Below, one piece after another: positions 1 through 12,364 of a DNA stretch of 64,000 nt. Source of the stretch: Glandiceps talaboti (Eukaryota; Hemichordata; Enteropneusta; Spengelidae); the NCBI RefSeq assembly GCF_964340395.1, contig NC_135554.1, forward strand, positions 682,001 through 746,000. The letters are read 5' to 3'. A model generated the notes under the pieces. That model worked only from the letters and a program-made list of their open reading frames with translations. It was not told the DNA's origin and searched no databases. How positions within the stretch are numbered: position 1 is the first letter of the stretch; every line of letters starts with the position of its first letter. Position numbers and translations under genes: made by a program.

Positions 1-540
1 TGGACCAATTAGCACAAACCTCACAGGGTTTGGACGGCGAACATGTCCGACAAGAAGGACAAACAGAATGACAATCCTGCTTGGACATGTCATGACACAT
101 GCACCCTTCTTCTTAGGTTTAGTCAGGACGAAACGAACGACTGAAAAAACAACAACACGGTAAGGCAATGACGTCCATATATAAGGAACACCTGCACGGA
201 GAAGAAAAAACACACAATAAATCTCAACCACAAAGGGAGAGACAATAAATCGACACTTAGCTGTAATCCTAGGATCTTTAGGGTAACCAAAGAGCCAACA
301 AGTGGAAAAAACCAGTGTGTATAGTGGAATTGGAGGGAAGGTACTTGAAGACAAAAACAATATCCGTCTACACAATCGTACCACCATGCGATAAAAGACA
401 CAAGTACGCATGCGCTAACTGCCACTTAGGCGGGAGACTAAGCTAACCAAATATGGACCCAGGTATGGTGGAGGGGGCAGGGCCAAAAATTTCTTGGCAT
501 GGATTGGAGGAATTAATGCGGGTTATCCATCAGTATTTTG
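1..540. other. Intronic or downstream sequence, nothing recognised
   Basis: No exon with matching phase (it must start with two bases completing a codon), no domain and no clear repeat was recognised. A 100-codon hydrophobic frame on the minus strand (123-425) has no recognisable similarity and no splice context. The next SPATA6 exon could lie here or beyond the window edge. Confidence 0.4.
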
Positions 541-1426
541 CTAACAGGTAAGTATCATAGTCAAACAGAATTCATATTTTTACACCTAATTTGCATATTA
601 CTGATGAGATCATTATATGCTTAATATTTCTTCATCTATACACCCACAGTTGCATCCCTCTTAAATTTCAGCCCAATCTCCTGAGTACTTTTGGAATTAT
701 AGGTTTTTGACCAAAAAGACACATTTTTAGCCCTAATTTGCATATTACTAAAAGACTCATCATGTCATGAACAAATCTTAATTAACACACATCTAAGAAT
801 GTTCCCACAAAATTTCATGCCAATCTGCCCAGTAGTTTTGGAGTTTAAGTTTTTTGACCAAAAATCACATTTTTTTACCCAAAACCCACATCTCTGACGC
901 AATCATTTTCATTTGAACAATTTCCCAACTAGACACCCGAAGTAACATTAAAAAATCATTATATGCTTAACATTTCTTCAGGTATACACCCCAGATGCAT
1001 CCCCATTAAATTTCAGCACAATCTGCTCAGTAGTTTTGGAATTAAAGATTTTGACCAAAAAGACATATTTTTGCCCTAATTTGCATATCACTAATGGAAT
1101 CATCACGTCATGAGCAAGTCTTAATCACAACACACTTAAAAATATTTCCACCAAATTTCAGACCGATCCGGCAAGTACTTTTCACGTTTTAAGTTTCTTT
1201 TTTTTTACCCAAATCACACATCGGTGGTAAGATTCATTTTGATTTGAACAATTTCCAAACTAGACACCCAAGGTTTACACCTACCTAATATCAAGGCAAT
1301 CGGTCTAGCAGTTTTTGACTTTAAGTTGTTTAAACACATACAAATGTACACATCCACACAGACAGACAGACACTTTGCCAAGCCTATAGTACTACTGACC
1401 CTTATCAGATCAGTTGTGCTAAAAAC
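541..1426 (+). repeat. Dispersed repeat family R1, copy 1
   Basis: This copy shares long near-identical stretches with 51960-52590 and its tail with 12960-13240. It is built from internal units of roughly 170-400 bp. Each unit has an 'aatttgcatattact' block, a block near 'tcagcccaatctgc', and a 'tttgaccaaaaa' block. It ends in a CA-rich stretch, 'cagacagacagac' and a tail ending 'cagttgtgctaaaaac'. There is no coding capacity. This looks like a non-autonomous mobile element of unknown class. Confidence 0.7.
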
Positions 1427-1862
1427 TTCATGAAACACAATGGCTTTCTTTTTAGTGCAAATCACTTTTACACGTACTTTTAGAAAGTAGACTTTACATA
1501 GCAATGGTTGCCAATCTTTATTGAGTGATCACTGATCTATTTTGATATGTGGCTACATTTACGTTATGTTCTGAAATTGTTACAATTTACTTTGCGGTGA
1601 CATGTCAATCATTAAGAATGTTTAATTTGTTTCATATTTTGTGCTCTTAAGTATTATAATTATAATTATATTAATTATTATTCCGGGCTGGAAGTGTTGT
1701 GTATCGTCAGAGCTTTTTAACAGTATGTTTCGTTTGCACGTTTGCAACATTGACAGTGACATTAGACATGGTTTTGGCCTCAACAAAAATAGGGTATGCA
1801 GGTTACCACCCATCCACCAGTTGAGGGTGTGGGCAGGTTAAATCCACCCAAGCAGGGTGTTA
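1427..1862. other. Intronic sequence, nothing recognised
   Basis: AT-rich sequence with a short ATT/ATA simple repeat around 1655-1682 and no supported gene. Short open frames on both strands overlap the simple repeat and have no domain. Confidence 0.5.
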
Positions 1863-2235
1863 ACCCACGTAAATACGGTAGTTAACACGTATTTTGACAT
1901 AGTTTATACATAATTTGATACACTTTATACATATTTTGGCATAGTTTATACATAATTTGATACAGTTTACACAGATTTTCGCATAATTTATACATAATTT
2001 TTCATAGTAAGTTTATACATAGTTTGATACAGTTTATACATATTTTAGAATACATTTGTAGTTTATAATATTTTAGCATAGTCTATACATATTTTAGCAG
2101 TTTATACATATTTTACATATTTTGGCATACTTTATATGTATTTTAGCATAGTTCATACATATTTTAGCATAGTTTTATACACATTTTGGAATACTTGTAG
2201 TTCATACGTACATGTATTGTAGCATAGGTTATAGT
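1863..2235. repeat. Degenerate AT-rich tandem repeat
   Basis: About 15 imperfect copies of a 20-28 bp unit close to 'agtttatacatattttagcat', with variants such as 'taatttgatac'. The array abuts the 30/31-bp array that follows. Confidence 0.75.
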
Positions 2236-2240
2236 GTAAT

Positions 2241-2874
2241 TTTAAGGCACAATGCACCTAAGGGACAAATTTTAAGGCACAATGCACCTAAAGGGACAAA
2301 TTTTACTGAAGGTACAATGCACCTAAGGGACCAATTTTAAGGCACAATGCACCTAAAGGGACAAATTTTAAGGTACAATGCACCTAAGGGACCAATTTTA
2401 CTGAAGGTACAATGCACCTAAGGGACCAATTTTACTGAAGGTACAATGCACCTAAGGGACCAATTTTAAGGTACAATGCACCTAAAGGGACAAATTTTAA
2501 GGTACAATGCACCTAAAGGGACAAATTTTACTGAAGGTACAATGCACCTAAAGGGACAAATTTTAAGGTACAATGCACCTAAGGGACAAATTTTAAGGTA
2601 CAATGCACCTAAGGGACCAATTTTAAGGTACAATGCACCTAAGGGACAAATTTTAAGGTACAATGCACCTAAAGGGACAAATTTTACTGAAGGTACAATG
2701 CACCTAAAGGGACAAATTTTAAGGTACAATGCACCTAAAGGGACAAATTTTAAGGTACAATGCACCTAAAGGGACAAATTTTAAGGTACAATGCACCTAA
2801 GGGACAAATTTTAAGGTACAATGCACCTAAAGGGACAAATTTTAAGGTACAATGCACCTAAAGGGACAAATTTT
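2241..2874. repeat. 30/31-bp tandem array (about 20 units)
   Basis: The unit contains 'ggtacaatgcacctaa' followed by 'agggacaaatttt'. Units are 30 or 31 bp (two or three A in 'ctaaAggg'), and some carry an extra 'actg' before 'aagg', giving 34-35 bp. The core 'ggtacaatgcacc' is an imperfect palindrome. Open frames across it on both strands are by-products. It lies downstream of exon 6 in the gene's direction. Confidence 0.95.
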
Positions 2875-2880
2875 CTGAAA

Positions 2881-3495
2881 ATCAAAGTTATTAAAATCAT
2901 TCCAACTTTTATCTTGTTCTTTTATCTTGAAAGCTTGTTCCTGTTCATTTTGAAATAATAAATTTTAGAAATCTGGGGTTTCACCGTCTTGTTTTCAGGG
3001 AAATCGACATATTGACTTTTATTTTACCACAATAGTCAGCTGCCATATTGGATTCTTAAATGACTTACATGTAATTTATACACACATTTTGTATATTTGA
3101 AAATTTGCATGCCAACCCCTAATTTTAATCAGAGCCCATTTTACACCATACAAGTTTTAAGATCTCACATTTTAGACCAATATACATTTGCCATCGTTCT
3201 ATATGCATATAAAAAAAATAGAGGATCGCAAAATGTTGTTTTCGAGACTTGTGTTTTTCCCTCATGGCCAACATTTTAGGGACAATTAATTAAATGGCAA
3301 AGTTTTTATTTGCTACAGGATTTTAGACCAAGCAAAATCAAAACTAATGTTGAGTTGATCACATTTTAGATGCTTCAGCCTAAAAAGTAACAACCATACA
3401 GCTAGAAAACACACCTAAAGAGTCTAAAGGGGGAGTAGCCATTCCCCTTCCCTATCCTACCTTTATAGGACAGACAGAAAATTTGTGAAACTTAC
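2881..3495 (-). other. SPATA6 intron 6 (start), no other feature
   Basis: Unique-looking AT-rich intron sequence directly following the exon 6 donor (gtaagt on the minus strand at 3495-3490). No second exon or repeat was recognised. Confidence 0.6.
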
Positions 3496-3613
3496 TAAGT
3501 TCTGCCTGTCGTCTCTTGGGTGATAAAGAGTGACTTGGAAGCAATGGAGCTGAGGATGGTCGTTTTGGTGATGGTGATTGGCCTGGTGATAAAGACTTGT
3601 TGAATGTATCCAC
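3496..3613 (-). CDS. SPATA6: SPATA6 exon 6
   Basis: An exon of 118 bp coding 39 residues plus one base. It begins VDTFNKSLSPGQSP and ends KRRQAEL, rich in Ser, Pro, Lys and Arg, with repeated S-P-K-R motifs. On the minus strand the acceptor is 'acaattaag' and the donor is a full gtaagt at 3495-3490. It enters in phase 0, matching the exit of exon 5, and leaves in phase 1. The Tx1/L1-like LINE begins only about 40-50 bp upstream of the acceptor, so the polypyrimidine tract is short and A/T rich. The role of this low-complexity region is not known; SPATA6 proteins have a similar disordered C-terminal half. Confidence 0.8.
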
Positions 3614-3661
3614 CTTAATTGTACAATCAAATAATACAATGAAAAAATTAACATTAAAAAA

Positions 3662-4075
3662 GTGAAACAGTTTTATTGTCATATAATTGTAAAGTCATCT
3701 GAAAATAGCGCCAATGGCATTGTAGCACAACTGTACAACTTTGATGTCTGCCACCAGTTAAAGAAAAAGAGTCAAGGTTTGCCTGTTTTACTGGTTAAAT
3801 TCAAATCCTGTCATTTGGCAAGATTGGTATACAAGGCACGTGTAAAGTTGAAAGATGTGAACGTAACTGAAATTGGCCTACCAGCCGGATCGAAACGTCT
3901 GTTCGTGTCCGAAAATCTCACTAAAGAAAATGCTGCGGTGTTTTATGCCGCCAGGAAAATGGTCAAAGACAAGAAATGGCACAGTGCGTGGACAACAAAT
4001 GGTGTGACTTTTGCAAAGAAGACCGGATCGAGTTCACCGATGAAATTCATAGAAATTGACACTTTGGTCAAGTAG
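3662..4075 (+). pseudogene. LINE ORF1 C-terminal part
   Basis: A frame of 137 codons ending in TAG at 4073-4075. The middle (LLVKF, then VYKARVKLKD, FVSENLTKENAAVFYAARK and the W-T-T-N-G stretch) resembles the C-terminal half of ORF1 proteins of Tx1/L1-like LINEs, which bind element RNA. The N-terminal half is missing because the LINE is 5'-truncated, so the first Met is not a natural start. A short duplication ('gaaattgacacttt') straddles the stop codon. The assignment is by pattern, since ORF1 proteins diverge fast. Confidence 0.6.
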
Positions 4076-4418
4076 CACTTGAAATTGACACTTTAGATAA
4101 GTCGAGCTTTATCGCTTTAGTTAACATGACCTTTTTTTTCTCGTAAACCAGAATGGTCTTAAACGTCATTCGCTTATATATGTTTGCCAGGGCGTTTCTG
4201 TGCTTCTCCTGGACGTTTTTTTTTTTTTTTTTTTTTTTTTTTTTGTGTGCCTCCCTTGTTTTTGTTTTGGGATGTTTTTTCACATTTTTTGCTTTTTCCT
4301 CTTTTGTTGCTCTTTTTTCCTTGTGTCTTGTTGATTCTCATTTTCTCTTGCTGTCTTTTCCGTGCTTGCTCTTCCTAACCCACAATTATGCAAACTTTAT
4401 CGACCTTCTCTGTACTTT

Positions 4419-5194
4419 ATGCTAAAACCTTTTTCAGTAGCTTCCCTTAATGTAAGGGGTTTAAACAACGCAAAAAAAAGAAGGGATGTTTTTGACTGGT
4501 TAAGAAGTAAAGACATTTCCATTATTTTTCTGCAAGAAATACATTGTCCTCCTGGCCAGGAAAATATTTGGAGAATTGAATGGGGTTTACATTGCGAGAT
4601 AAATTCTGTCTCTGGTCAGAAAGGAGGAGTCGCTATACTATTTAATAATTCCTTTGAATACAACATTCACAGAACCTCTAGGGATTCTGATGGTAGAGTA
4701 ATTGTAGTCGATATGTCTATTGGTGAAAATAGGTGTACTTTAGCTAATATTTATGCCCCAAATGTGGACGATCCCGATTTTGTAAATCATTTGCGTAATT
4801 TTATTGATGATATGGGTAATGAATCCGTCCTGTGTGGCGGTGACTGGAACGTTGTACGTGATTATCAGTTGGACACAATGGGTTACATGAATGCAAACAA
4901 TCCAAATGCAAAACGGTCAATTGACGGGTTAATTAATGAATATTATTTAGTGGACATTTGGCGCTCGCTGAACCCTGAGAAGCATTGTTACACCTGGCGT
5001 CAGAAACGTCCCCTAAAACAGGGACATCTTGACTATTTTCTCATCACTCCCGATCTAGAAGCTAGGACTACCAATTGTGGTATCAAATCTGGTTACCGCA
5101 CAGACCACTCTTTGGTTATTCTCAACCTTAATCTTTTTAAAACAGATAGAGGCAAAGGGTTCTGGAAATGGAATACCAGTCTTATTACAGACAA
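4419..5194 (+). pseudogene. LINE ORF2 N-terminal APE endonuclease
   Basis: About 258 codons from the Met at 4419 (MLKPFSVASLNVRGLN) to the insertion point. Apurinic-endonuclease motifs appear in order: SLNVRGLN with its catalytic Asn, FLQEIHC with the metal-binding Glu, GGDWNVV with the Asp and Asn, a DYFLI block, and the terminal S-G-Y-R-T-D-H-S block holding the catalytic Asp-His pair. It nicks target DNA for target-primed reverse transcription. An open frame extends upstream to 4362, but that part crosses the linker and lacks family similarity. The frame runs 3' into the inserted element and ends at 5264 in foreign sequence. Confidence 0.9.
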
Positions 5195-8100
5195 GCGACC
5201 TATCGGTCAGAATAGCTCCGCTGTTTTTTTTTTAAATTTTTTTTTTAATTTTGGTGACATGTAGAAGTGGTTCAGCTCTTTACTATGCAGTTTTGTTTTA
5301 GCGATGCAATAAAGTGGTTAGTGGTTTCATATGATGTCTCACTATAAAACACATTTTACACAGAAGTTGGTAATGTATTGTACTTTTATACCATAGTCAC
5401 CATTTTATAACAAAAATCTACTGTTTATATGAAAAATTGCACAAAAATCTCAGAAAAAAAATGACTGGGAAATGCACACAAGAAAAAGAAAAAAAAGAGG
5501 ATTTTGAGGTTGGCTATAAATAATTCCAGTGTCTTACAGCTTTAACCCTGGAAAATTTTAATGATGAATGAAATAAACTAGGGATCTAAAATAATTTTGA
5601 GGCAATTTCAATTTCAATTTTCTAACAAATTTACCAAGTCAACAACATTCAACTTGTACTAGTTGTAGTAGATATATATATAGAAAAGAAATGTATTAAT
5701 CGCCATCTTAGTTTCCGTACGGCGACAATCCCCAAGTACCCGAAAGAGAGTCATTCTCAGCCAACAGGGTTCGACACTGGAGTAAAAAAGTCACTATCCC
5801 ACAGGACTAGTAAAATTGATAACGTAGTAGTCCTGCAAAAAATTTGGTGGTCCTATCTTTAAGTGCTTTCGCTTGTTCACTTAGGCTCTTCATCTCTCTT
5901 AGTTTTTGCTCTACTTCTAATTCACTTTTCCAAACCCCATATTTATTTCAAACCGTGTGTTGTAATTGAACTGTCTATTTCTTTGTAGTTGTTTGTGCAT
6001 CATCAACTCATTACTGTAATTTTATTCTCTTTTTTATGTTTTGGAGCTTCTTCTCTTTTTTTTGTTGCTTTCTTTGAGTAGTTTGTCTTAATTGGGGGGG
6101 GGGGGGAGTAATAAGATGTTATGTGGTCTTATTTCTAGCTTAAATACTACATAACATTTCTGGTACACATTGATCTAACTATTGCATTTTTAAAAGACAA
6201 AAAATTACCTTCCCATGGAGCAAGTCTTTATAGTGTTGTCCTTAGTGCATATTAGAATGTATTTACAACATAAAAATAAATAAATTTGAAGGTTACCAGC
6301 AGTTACAGCAAAATTTTGTTACTTACATGTACAAGTCACTTTGTCTATTTTCGTGTCTATGTACTTCCAGGTTGACATAAACGTTAAACGTGATACAGTC
6401 GGCCCTATAATTACTAAGAAATGACAAAACCGTTCGCAAAATAAAGTTCAGGATTTTAATTTTTCAAACTGAATATCAATATCCACTACACATTCAATAA
6501 CTGGTTTCGCGTATTTAGAAATGTGCCCCAAAACTAGTCCTGCTTGCATACGGAGGAATTCGGGACTCGATTCTGACAATTGTCCCTCCCCCTCCGTCCT
6601 GCGAAGAGCCAGCCATGAAATACGGACTTACAAAAAATGCCAGTAACTAAGGAATAAAATCGCCCAGTGGTCAAATATTAGCAATAAATCTATTATTTAG
6701 TCAGTTTACCTCATTTTGACTGCAAAAGTCCTATAGCGGATGACCAAAACTATCAAAATCAGAACTTTTCAAATTCTATCGTAAATTTAATCACTTCTCC
6801 TTACGTACGTCGGCGCAAGTGTCTCTGGGTAATTATTCATCTCACTCAACGATATCAAATGTGGCGGTGTTACGAGGATTAGTTGAATGTTGCAGTTCGC
6901 ACTTGAAAAGGTCCGATTTCGATGCTTTTTGTGATCTGAGCAGGGAATACTACCGTCAGAGGAATGGAAATGGCGTAGATATTCGATCGGTTGCAAATAT
7001 TTGATCGGTCGGTAGGTAATTCTTTTGCAATTGGCGCGGGTACATTTTGCTTGCGGTGTTGTAATAGGCAAACTCTATTGCTCTTTGCATGACGGTGTTT
7101 AGAGTCAAGTCAGTAATACAGACTCGTGCACCGGCATGTAAGCAGGACTACCCCAAAACATGAACACGGAACACGGAACACGGAATCGTGTCAGTGTTAC
7201 TAACTAAGTTAGCAGTTTCATTTTAGGCTGTAAGTTGTACCGGTAAAAAAAACGATCATCACATCATGTAGGAAGTACAAAAACATAGAACACGTTGTTT
7301 TCTTGCTGAATAAACTCACTGAAATAACAACACGGTCAAATTGCGTCTTCGATTTTGACAGCCACCATTGTTATGATTGAGCTTCACTTAGTTCCGTTGA
7401 ACGTTGAACGCTGACATCCAATTTGTACAGCGTTTTTACAAAGGGAGCTCGTCAATAACCTACCGAATAATTAACTCAGAAACGTAGTTTAAATATTAAC
7501 TGATCTAAAAATTACTGTTCAGAAAGACTACGCATCCATACATAAATACGAATTCATGCGACAAAGATTTCAACTTTACTATTTACTTGTTACAGTGTAG
7601 AGGCGCTAGGCCAGCCTTACCCTTATTATACACATATCATCGTACAACTAATTTTATTGGCTATAATATTAGCTACATTTGAAAGGTCTCACTTGATTGG
7701 CTCATCCTTCGCTATTCCCGTTTTCAAGAGACACCCCGCCAGAATAAAGTGCCACGTAGTACAGCAATGGCGCGAGATCGCCTGTTGGGCGACTTTCCCA
7801 CCGGGTGTGCTTTTCGAAAACTACACAACACATGCTTTTATGACACGGAATCATAGAAAATCTACCCCGTTTCCAAACTAATCGTAATTTTATCGCGAAT
7901 AGACAACCGGAGTTGGTCAAAATAGCAAATTAAAAATCAAATGAATTTTACTATGACCGTGAATTCATTATATAGCCGGTGGTTTGAATTCTGAGCTTAC
8001 AGAAAGTTACTAGACTCGCGGGATAGCGGACCAGCGTGTATGTCGAACCCTTGCCATACGTTACAGCATAGACCCTCCTGGTTACAGTGGTAACACTCGT

Positions 8101-9374
8101 GCATGTTCGATTACCTTTCATAAAGAAAACACAACGAAATGGTTGAAATGATCTTTTTTTTAAATTTCTTTTCATCACAACAACAAAATCTGCGCGATCA
8201 AAAGTGTTGTAAACTAAACCAGAAAGAATTATCGGGCTGGCTAAACTTCCCGATGAACTGGAGTAAGGTCCAAGTCCAAAGCCCCGATAGTACGTGAGAA
8301 AATCGTCTCAAACTAGCGATACAACTTTCAAAATATAACTTGACATGTTAGAGTTATACAATTCAAGACGGGTTTTCACTCGAAAACAACAATTCTGTGA
8401 ATAATGACACTGAACGCAGCGATTTCTCGGACGATGTTACCACTGCACTGTAACGTATGGCTGACAACGACTTGCTTCTGGGTTAGTCCCTCGTGTATCC
8501 GGGTACTTAGGATTGTCGTGCATTACCACATCGGTAATTTTGCCACCAATATTGATCGTACAAAAACAAAACTCCATAAATGAACCACAAAGTACTTTCC
8601 CTTTCAAAATGTGGTAATTTTAGAAAGAGTATTATCGTTTTTATTGACGACTGACTCTGTCAAAAATCGTTCGATACACTTCAGTTCAGGCGCTAGGCAT
8701 GGAAGACTTCTCACAATGATAATGAGGTGCATATACTGGAATGAACCATTCTGTAGGAGGGGTGGAGATTGGATTTGAAGTTCTGTTTACAACCCTTTTT
8801 CGATCAAATATTTGTCATTTGGGCGCACAATGCGTAGAATTAAGACTATAGCACATATTACATTGCTTGTTTGACGTCAATAGTGTCTTTTGAAAAGTTG
8901 CACTTTACCTAAAGTCTCGCGGACTGATTTCCAATATGGCGTCGGTCATTATGCTCATTAACATATTCATTTTTTTTTCAAATTTCAAAAAAAAAATCTT
9001 AAAAAATAGAAGAGAAGACGTGCTGACTTGAAATTAACAAATCTGAGTAAGCTACCCCCTGTGCATCAATACACCAGATATCAAAGCAATCTGACTTGAA
9101 GTTTATGAGGAGTTGACGAAAATGTCATTTTTGGAAAAAAAATCATAAAAAATTGAAAATGGCACAGATCAACTTGGCATGAACAAATCTGAATAGCCTC
9201 CCCCCAGGGAACATGCACACCAAATATCGAAGAATTCCGACTGTCACTTTCGGACTAGATAGTGAAAATATAAAAGTTTGACGGACACCTATGATTCACT
9301 CTACTCTCTATACCTCAATACCCACCTATACCTAAAGCTACGCTTTCAGCTTTCGCTGACAGCGGAGCTAATAA
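5195..9374 (-). mobile_element. Helentron-like non-autonomous element, about 4.18 kb
   Basis: Inserted inside the LINE ORF2. Removing it restores 'gac aaa gat tat', which reads T-D-K-D-Y as expected for this LINE, with no target duplication and with insertion between two A (T on the other strand). The right end (9359-9372) and the left subterminal block (5211-5224) are inverted copies of about 14 bp around TAGCTCCGCTGT. Outside the left block lies a small hairpin (gacc-tatc-ggtc at 5198-5209). This layout, with a terminal inverted repeat at one end and a subterminal repeat plus hairpin at the other, is that of Helitron2/Helentron elements. No Rep/helicase frame is present. The outer right 1.2 kb recurs at about 54335-55554. 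A run of 11-12 G lies near 6096-6107. Confidence 0.6.
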
Positions 9375-9375
9375 A

Positions 9376-12364
9376 GATTATGTTGTTATGGTAAAGACTA
9401 TTATTCATGAAACTTTAAATGAGTATTCTATCAATGGTACTGTCGACAGTGCAGAGGTCGATTTTACTGAGTTTTCTATTAGCGACCAGTTGTTATGGGG
9501 AAACAATGAAATTGAAAATCCGCGGTGCAACTATTCAGTATACTGCTAGACAAAAAAGGAAACGCAATAAAAGAACAGCTGAGTTAGAAAAAGAAATTGA
9601 TATCCTCGAGGTACAATGCCAGCAAAATCAGGAAAACATTGGTGAACTTGAAACAAAAAAACTAGAATTAGAATCTTTACGTGAACATCATATGAAGGGA
9701 GTACTCCTTTGTTCTAAAGCCCAATGGGTTCAACATGGTGAAAAACCAATGAAATACTTTTGTAATTTAGAAAAACGTCGATATGTTAACAAAACTATGG
9801 AAAAGTTGACTGATAATAATGGTTTAGTTTTAATAGAACAAGAAAAGATTCTTGCAGAAGCTACAAATTTCTATAAGAATCTCTATACCAGTCGTGGCAC
9901 TACGGAATCAGTTTCATCGTTTATGAGGGATTTTAATAGTAATGATATCAATAAGCTGTCGGATGACCAGAGTTCAATTTTAGACGGTGTAATCTCTTAT
10001 GACGAATGCAGTAATGCACTAAAAAACATGGAAAACGGTAAAACCCCTGGTTGTGATGGGTTTCCCCCTGAATTCTATAAACTATTCTGGAGTAATATTG
10101 GTCGTTTTATTGTTAGATGTATAAACAAGTCTTTTCGAAATGGAAAGTTTTCTATTTCTCAACGTAGAGGGGTAATTACCTGTATTCCAAAGCCAGGAAA
10201 AAACAGGCTTAATATCAAGAATTGGAGACCAATCACTTTATTAAATACAGATTATAAGCTCGCTGCTTCATCAATTGCCGCACGTATCAAAAGTGTGCTG
10301 GATGATATTATAAGTTCGGACCAAAAAGGTTTTATCAAAGGTCGCTTTATCGGAGAAAACACTCGTCTTGTTTATGATGTGTTAAACCAAACCAAAGTTC
10401 AGAATATTCACTGTATGCTTGTACTGATAGATTTCGAAAAGGCTTTTGATTCGATTGAATGGGCAACTATTGATAATGCTCTGAAGTTCTTTAATTTTGG
10501 GGAAGGGATAAGGAAGTGGGTTGCTACTTTTTATAGTGAATCCAGTAGTTGTATCTTAAACAATGGCTACTTCTCTCAATTTTTCAATTTAAGCAGAGGA
10601 GTAAGACAAGGGGATCCCCTGTCACCCTATTTATTCATTATTATTGCAGAGTTGTTGGCCATTGCCTTTAAAAACGACCCTGATGTCCGCGGTATCAGTT
10701 TATATAATATTGATGTTCTCCTTGGTCAGTATGCAGATGACGCTTTCCTTTTTCTTGATGGGACAGAGAAAAGCATTGCTAGGGTTCTAGATATTCTTGA
10801 CAGGTTCACCAATGTCTCTGGCCTGAGGGTTAACAGCGAGAAGACAAAAATAATTTGGATAGGGGCTTCTAGTCATAGTAAGAAGGTTATGCTGCCAGAG
10901 AAAAAATTACAATGGATTGATCACCCTTTCGAGGTGCTTGGCTGTACTTTTGACGTGGATTTAAATGATATATCCAAGTTGAACTACGATCCTAAAATTT
11001 TAGAAATTGAGAGACTATTAATAACCTGGTCCAAGCATCCTTTGACCCTATTTGGGAAAATTACTGTCATTAAAACAATGGCATTGCCGAAACTTACTCA
11101 CTGCCTATCTGTGTTGCCAAATCTAACAAGTGTACAAATCTCTACATTAAACTCGTTGTTTTACAAATTTATCTGGAATGGTGGCAGTGATAAAATCAAT
11201 AGAAATAGACTTTGTCTAAAGGTAATAGATGGTGGCTTAAACATGGTGCACCTGTCAACATATCAGAAGGCCTTAAAGCATTCCTGGCTTCAAAAAGTTT
11301 TTAATCCTAAGAATAAGAGTTCATGGAAATGTCTTTTCACTTCCATGTTAGGCTTGGATACTAGTTATTTGAGATTTTATAATAGTCACCAGATTAAAAT
11401 TGTAACCGCTCGCAAATTTAAGAACAATGTCTTTTGGCGACAGGTTCTAGAAAACTGGTCTGAGGTCTCTTATTTTCCAAAAAATACCGCCGATTACTTG
11501 AATCAAGTCTTATGGCTAAACCCTTATATTAAAGTTAATAGTAATGTTGTATACTATAGATCATGGGCAAACAATGGAGTTAATCAAATTAGTGACCTGT
11601 TAGATGAAGAAGGCAAGTTTTTATCTTTCACTAATTTCTGTACAAAATATGGATTACCTGTTGATTTTTTGACATTCTGTGGCATTATTGATTCACTTCC
11701 AATAGCATAGAAAAGGGAAATTACATTAACTTCGGAATCTCAAAACACTTTTCAACATAATACTATTACTACAGACAAGATTTGTAAAACTATGTACACA
11801 ACTTTTTTAGATAATAATGTAAAAAATAAGACAAAGCCCCAGAAATGTATGGAGAAGTGGTGTGAGATATTTAATATATCTAAAGATGAATTTTGGGATT
11901 ACTTTGCATTGATTAAAAAAATTACAGATGATGTATCGCTTCAATCTTTTCAATACAAAATGCTCAATCGCATAATTTGTACAAATAGATTTCTTTTCCT
12001 TCGAAAACTCATTGATCACGAGAGATGTACCTTCTGTAACTTAGAAACTGAAACTTTGAGACATATATTTTATGATTGCCAAATTGTTAAACGGGTCTGG
12101 AACTTTGTATTTAATCTGTGCAATACGACTTTTTCAGAAAAAGAAATATTGTTAGGTATTATTAGCACAAACCCTAATGTCTACAGTTGGAATATTATCT
12201 GTTTATTGACTAAGAGATATATTTTTAGTTGCAAAGTGAACAAAGTTGAACCAATGATCACTGTCCTTGCTGAAAAATTCAAGAACTATAGGAAGCTGCT
12301 AGAGTGTTATGCCTACGAACCAAAGACAAAAAAGATAATTGATAGCCTTGAGAAATATTTGTAA
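9376..12364 (+). pseudogene. LINE ORF2 reverse transcriptase and C-terminus, broken
   Basis: The frame starting GAT TAT GTT at 9376 continues the endonuclease across the insertion. One extra G in 9497-9500 shifts it into the long frame that ends at the TAG of 11708-11710. The same frame then continues to TAA at 12362-12364. Reverse transcriptase blocks: GKTPGCDGFPPEFY, the block around IPKPGKN, motif A LIDFEKAFDSIEW (about 10427), motif B RGVRQGDPLSPYLF, and catalytic QYADDAFLF (about 10726). Near the end CTFCNLETETLRHIFYDC is the Cys/His motif common in this LINE group. ORF2 would copy element RNA into DNA at the nick. With a frameshift, a stop and an insertion this copy cannot make the full protein. 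Confidence 0.92.

Noticed and set aside
123-425. Hydrophobic 100-codon frame on the minus strand
   Set aside because: Membrane-like by composition only; no recognised family, no splice-site context, and phase does not continue SPATA6 exon 6.
2466-2769. Frames of 97 and 99 codons on opposite strands
   Set aside because: Translations of the 30/31-bp array, covering the same bases on both strands.
4068-4425. Short frames around the T-run on both strands
   Set aside because: They translate poly-T or poly-A and the inter-ORF linker of the LINE.
6787-8178. Several 60-94 codon frames inside the Helentron-like element
   Set aside because: No recognised domain, both strands open over the same bases, and no similarity to Rep or helicase.
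5213-9370. Interpretation of the 4.2-kb insert as a cut-and-paste transposon with 11-bp inverted ends
   Set aside because: The host frame shows that about 18 bp outside the left repeat also belong to the insert, and no target duplication exists, so a Helentron-type structure fits better.
9419-9500. ATG at 9419 as the start of a separate reverse transcriptase gene
   Set aside because: The first 27 codons of that frame are out of frame with the LINE. The true frame starts at the element junction (9376) and shifts at the G-run 9497-9500.
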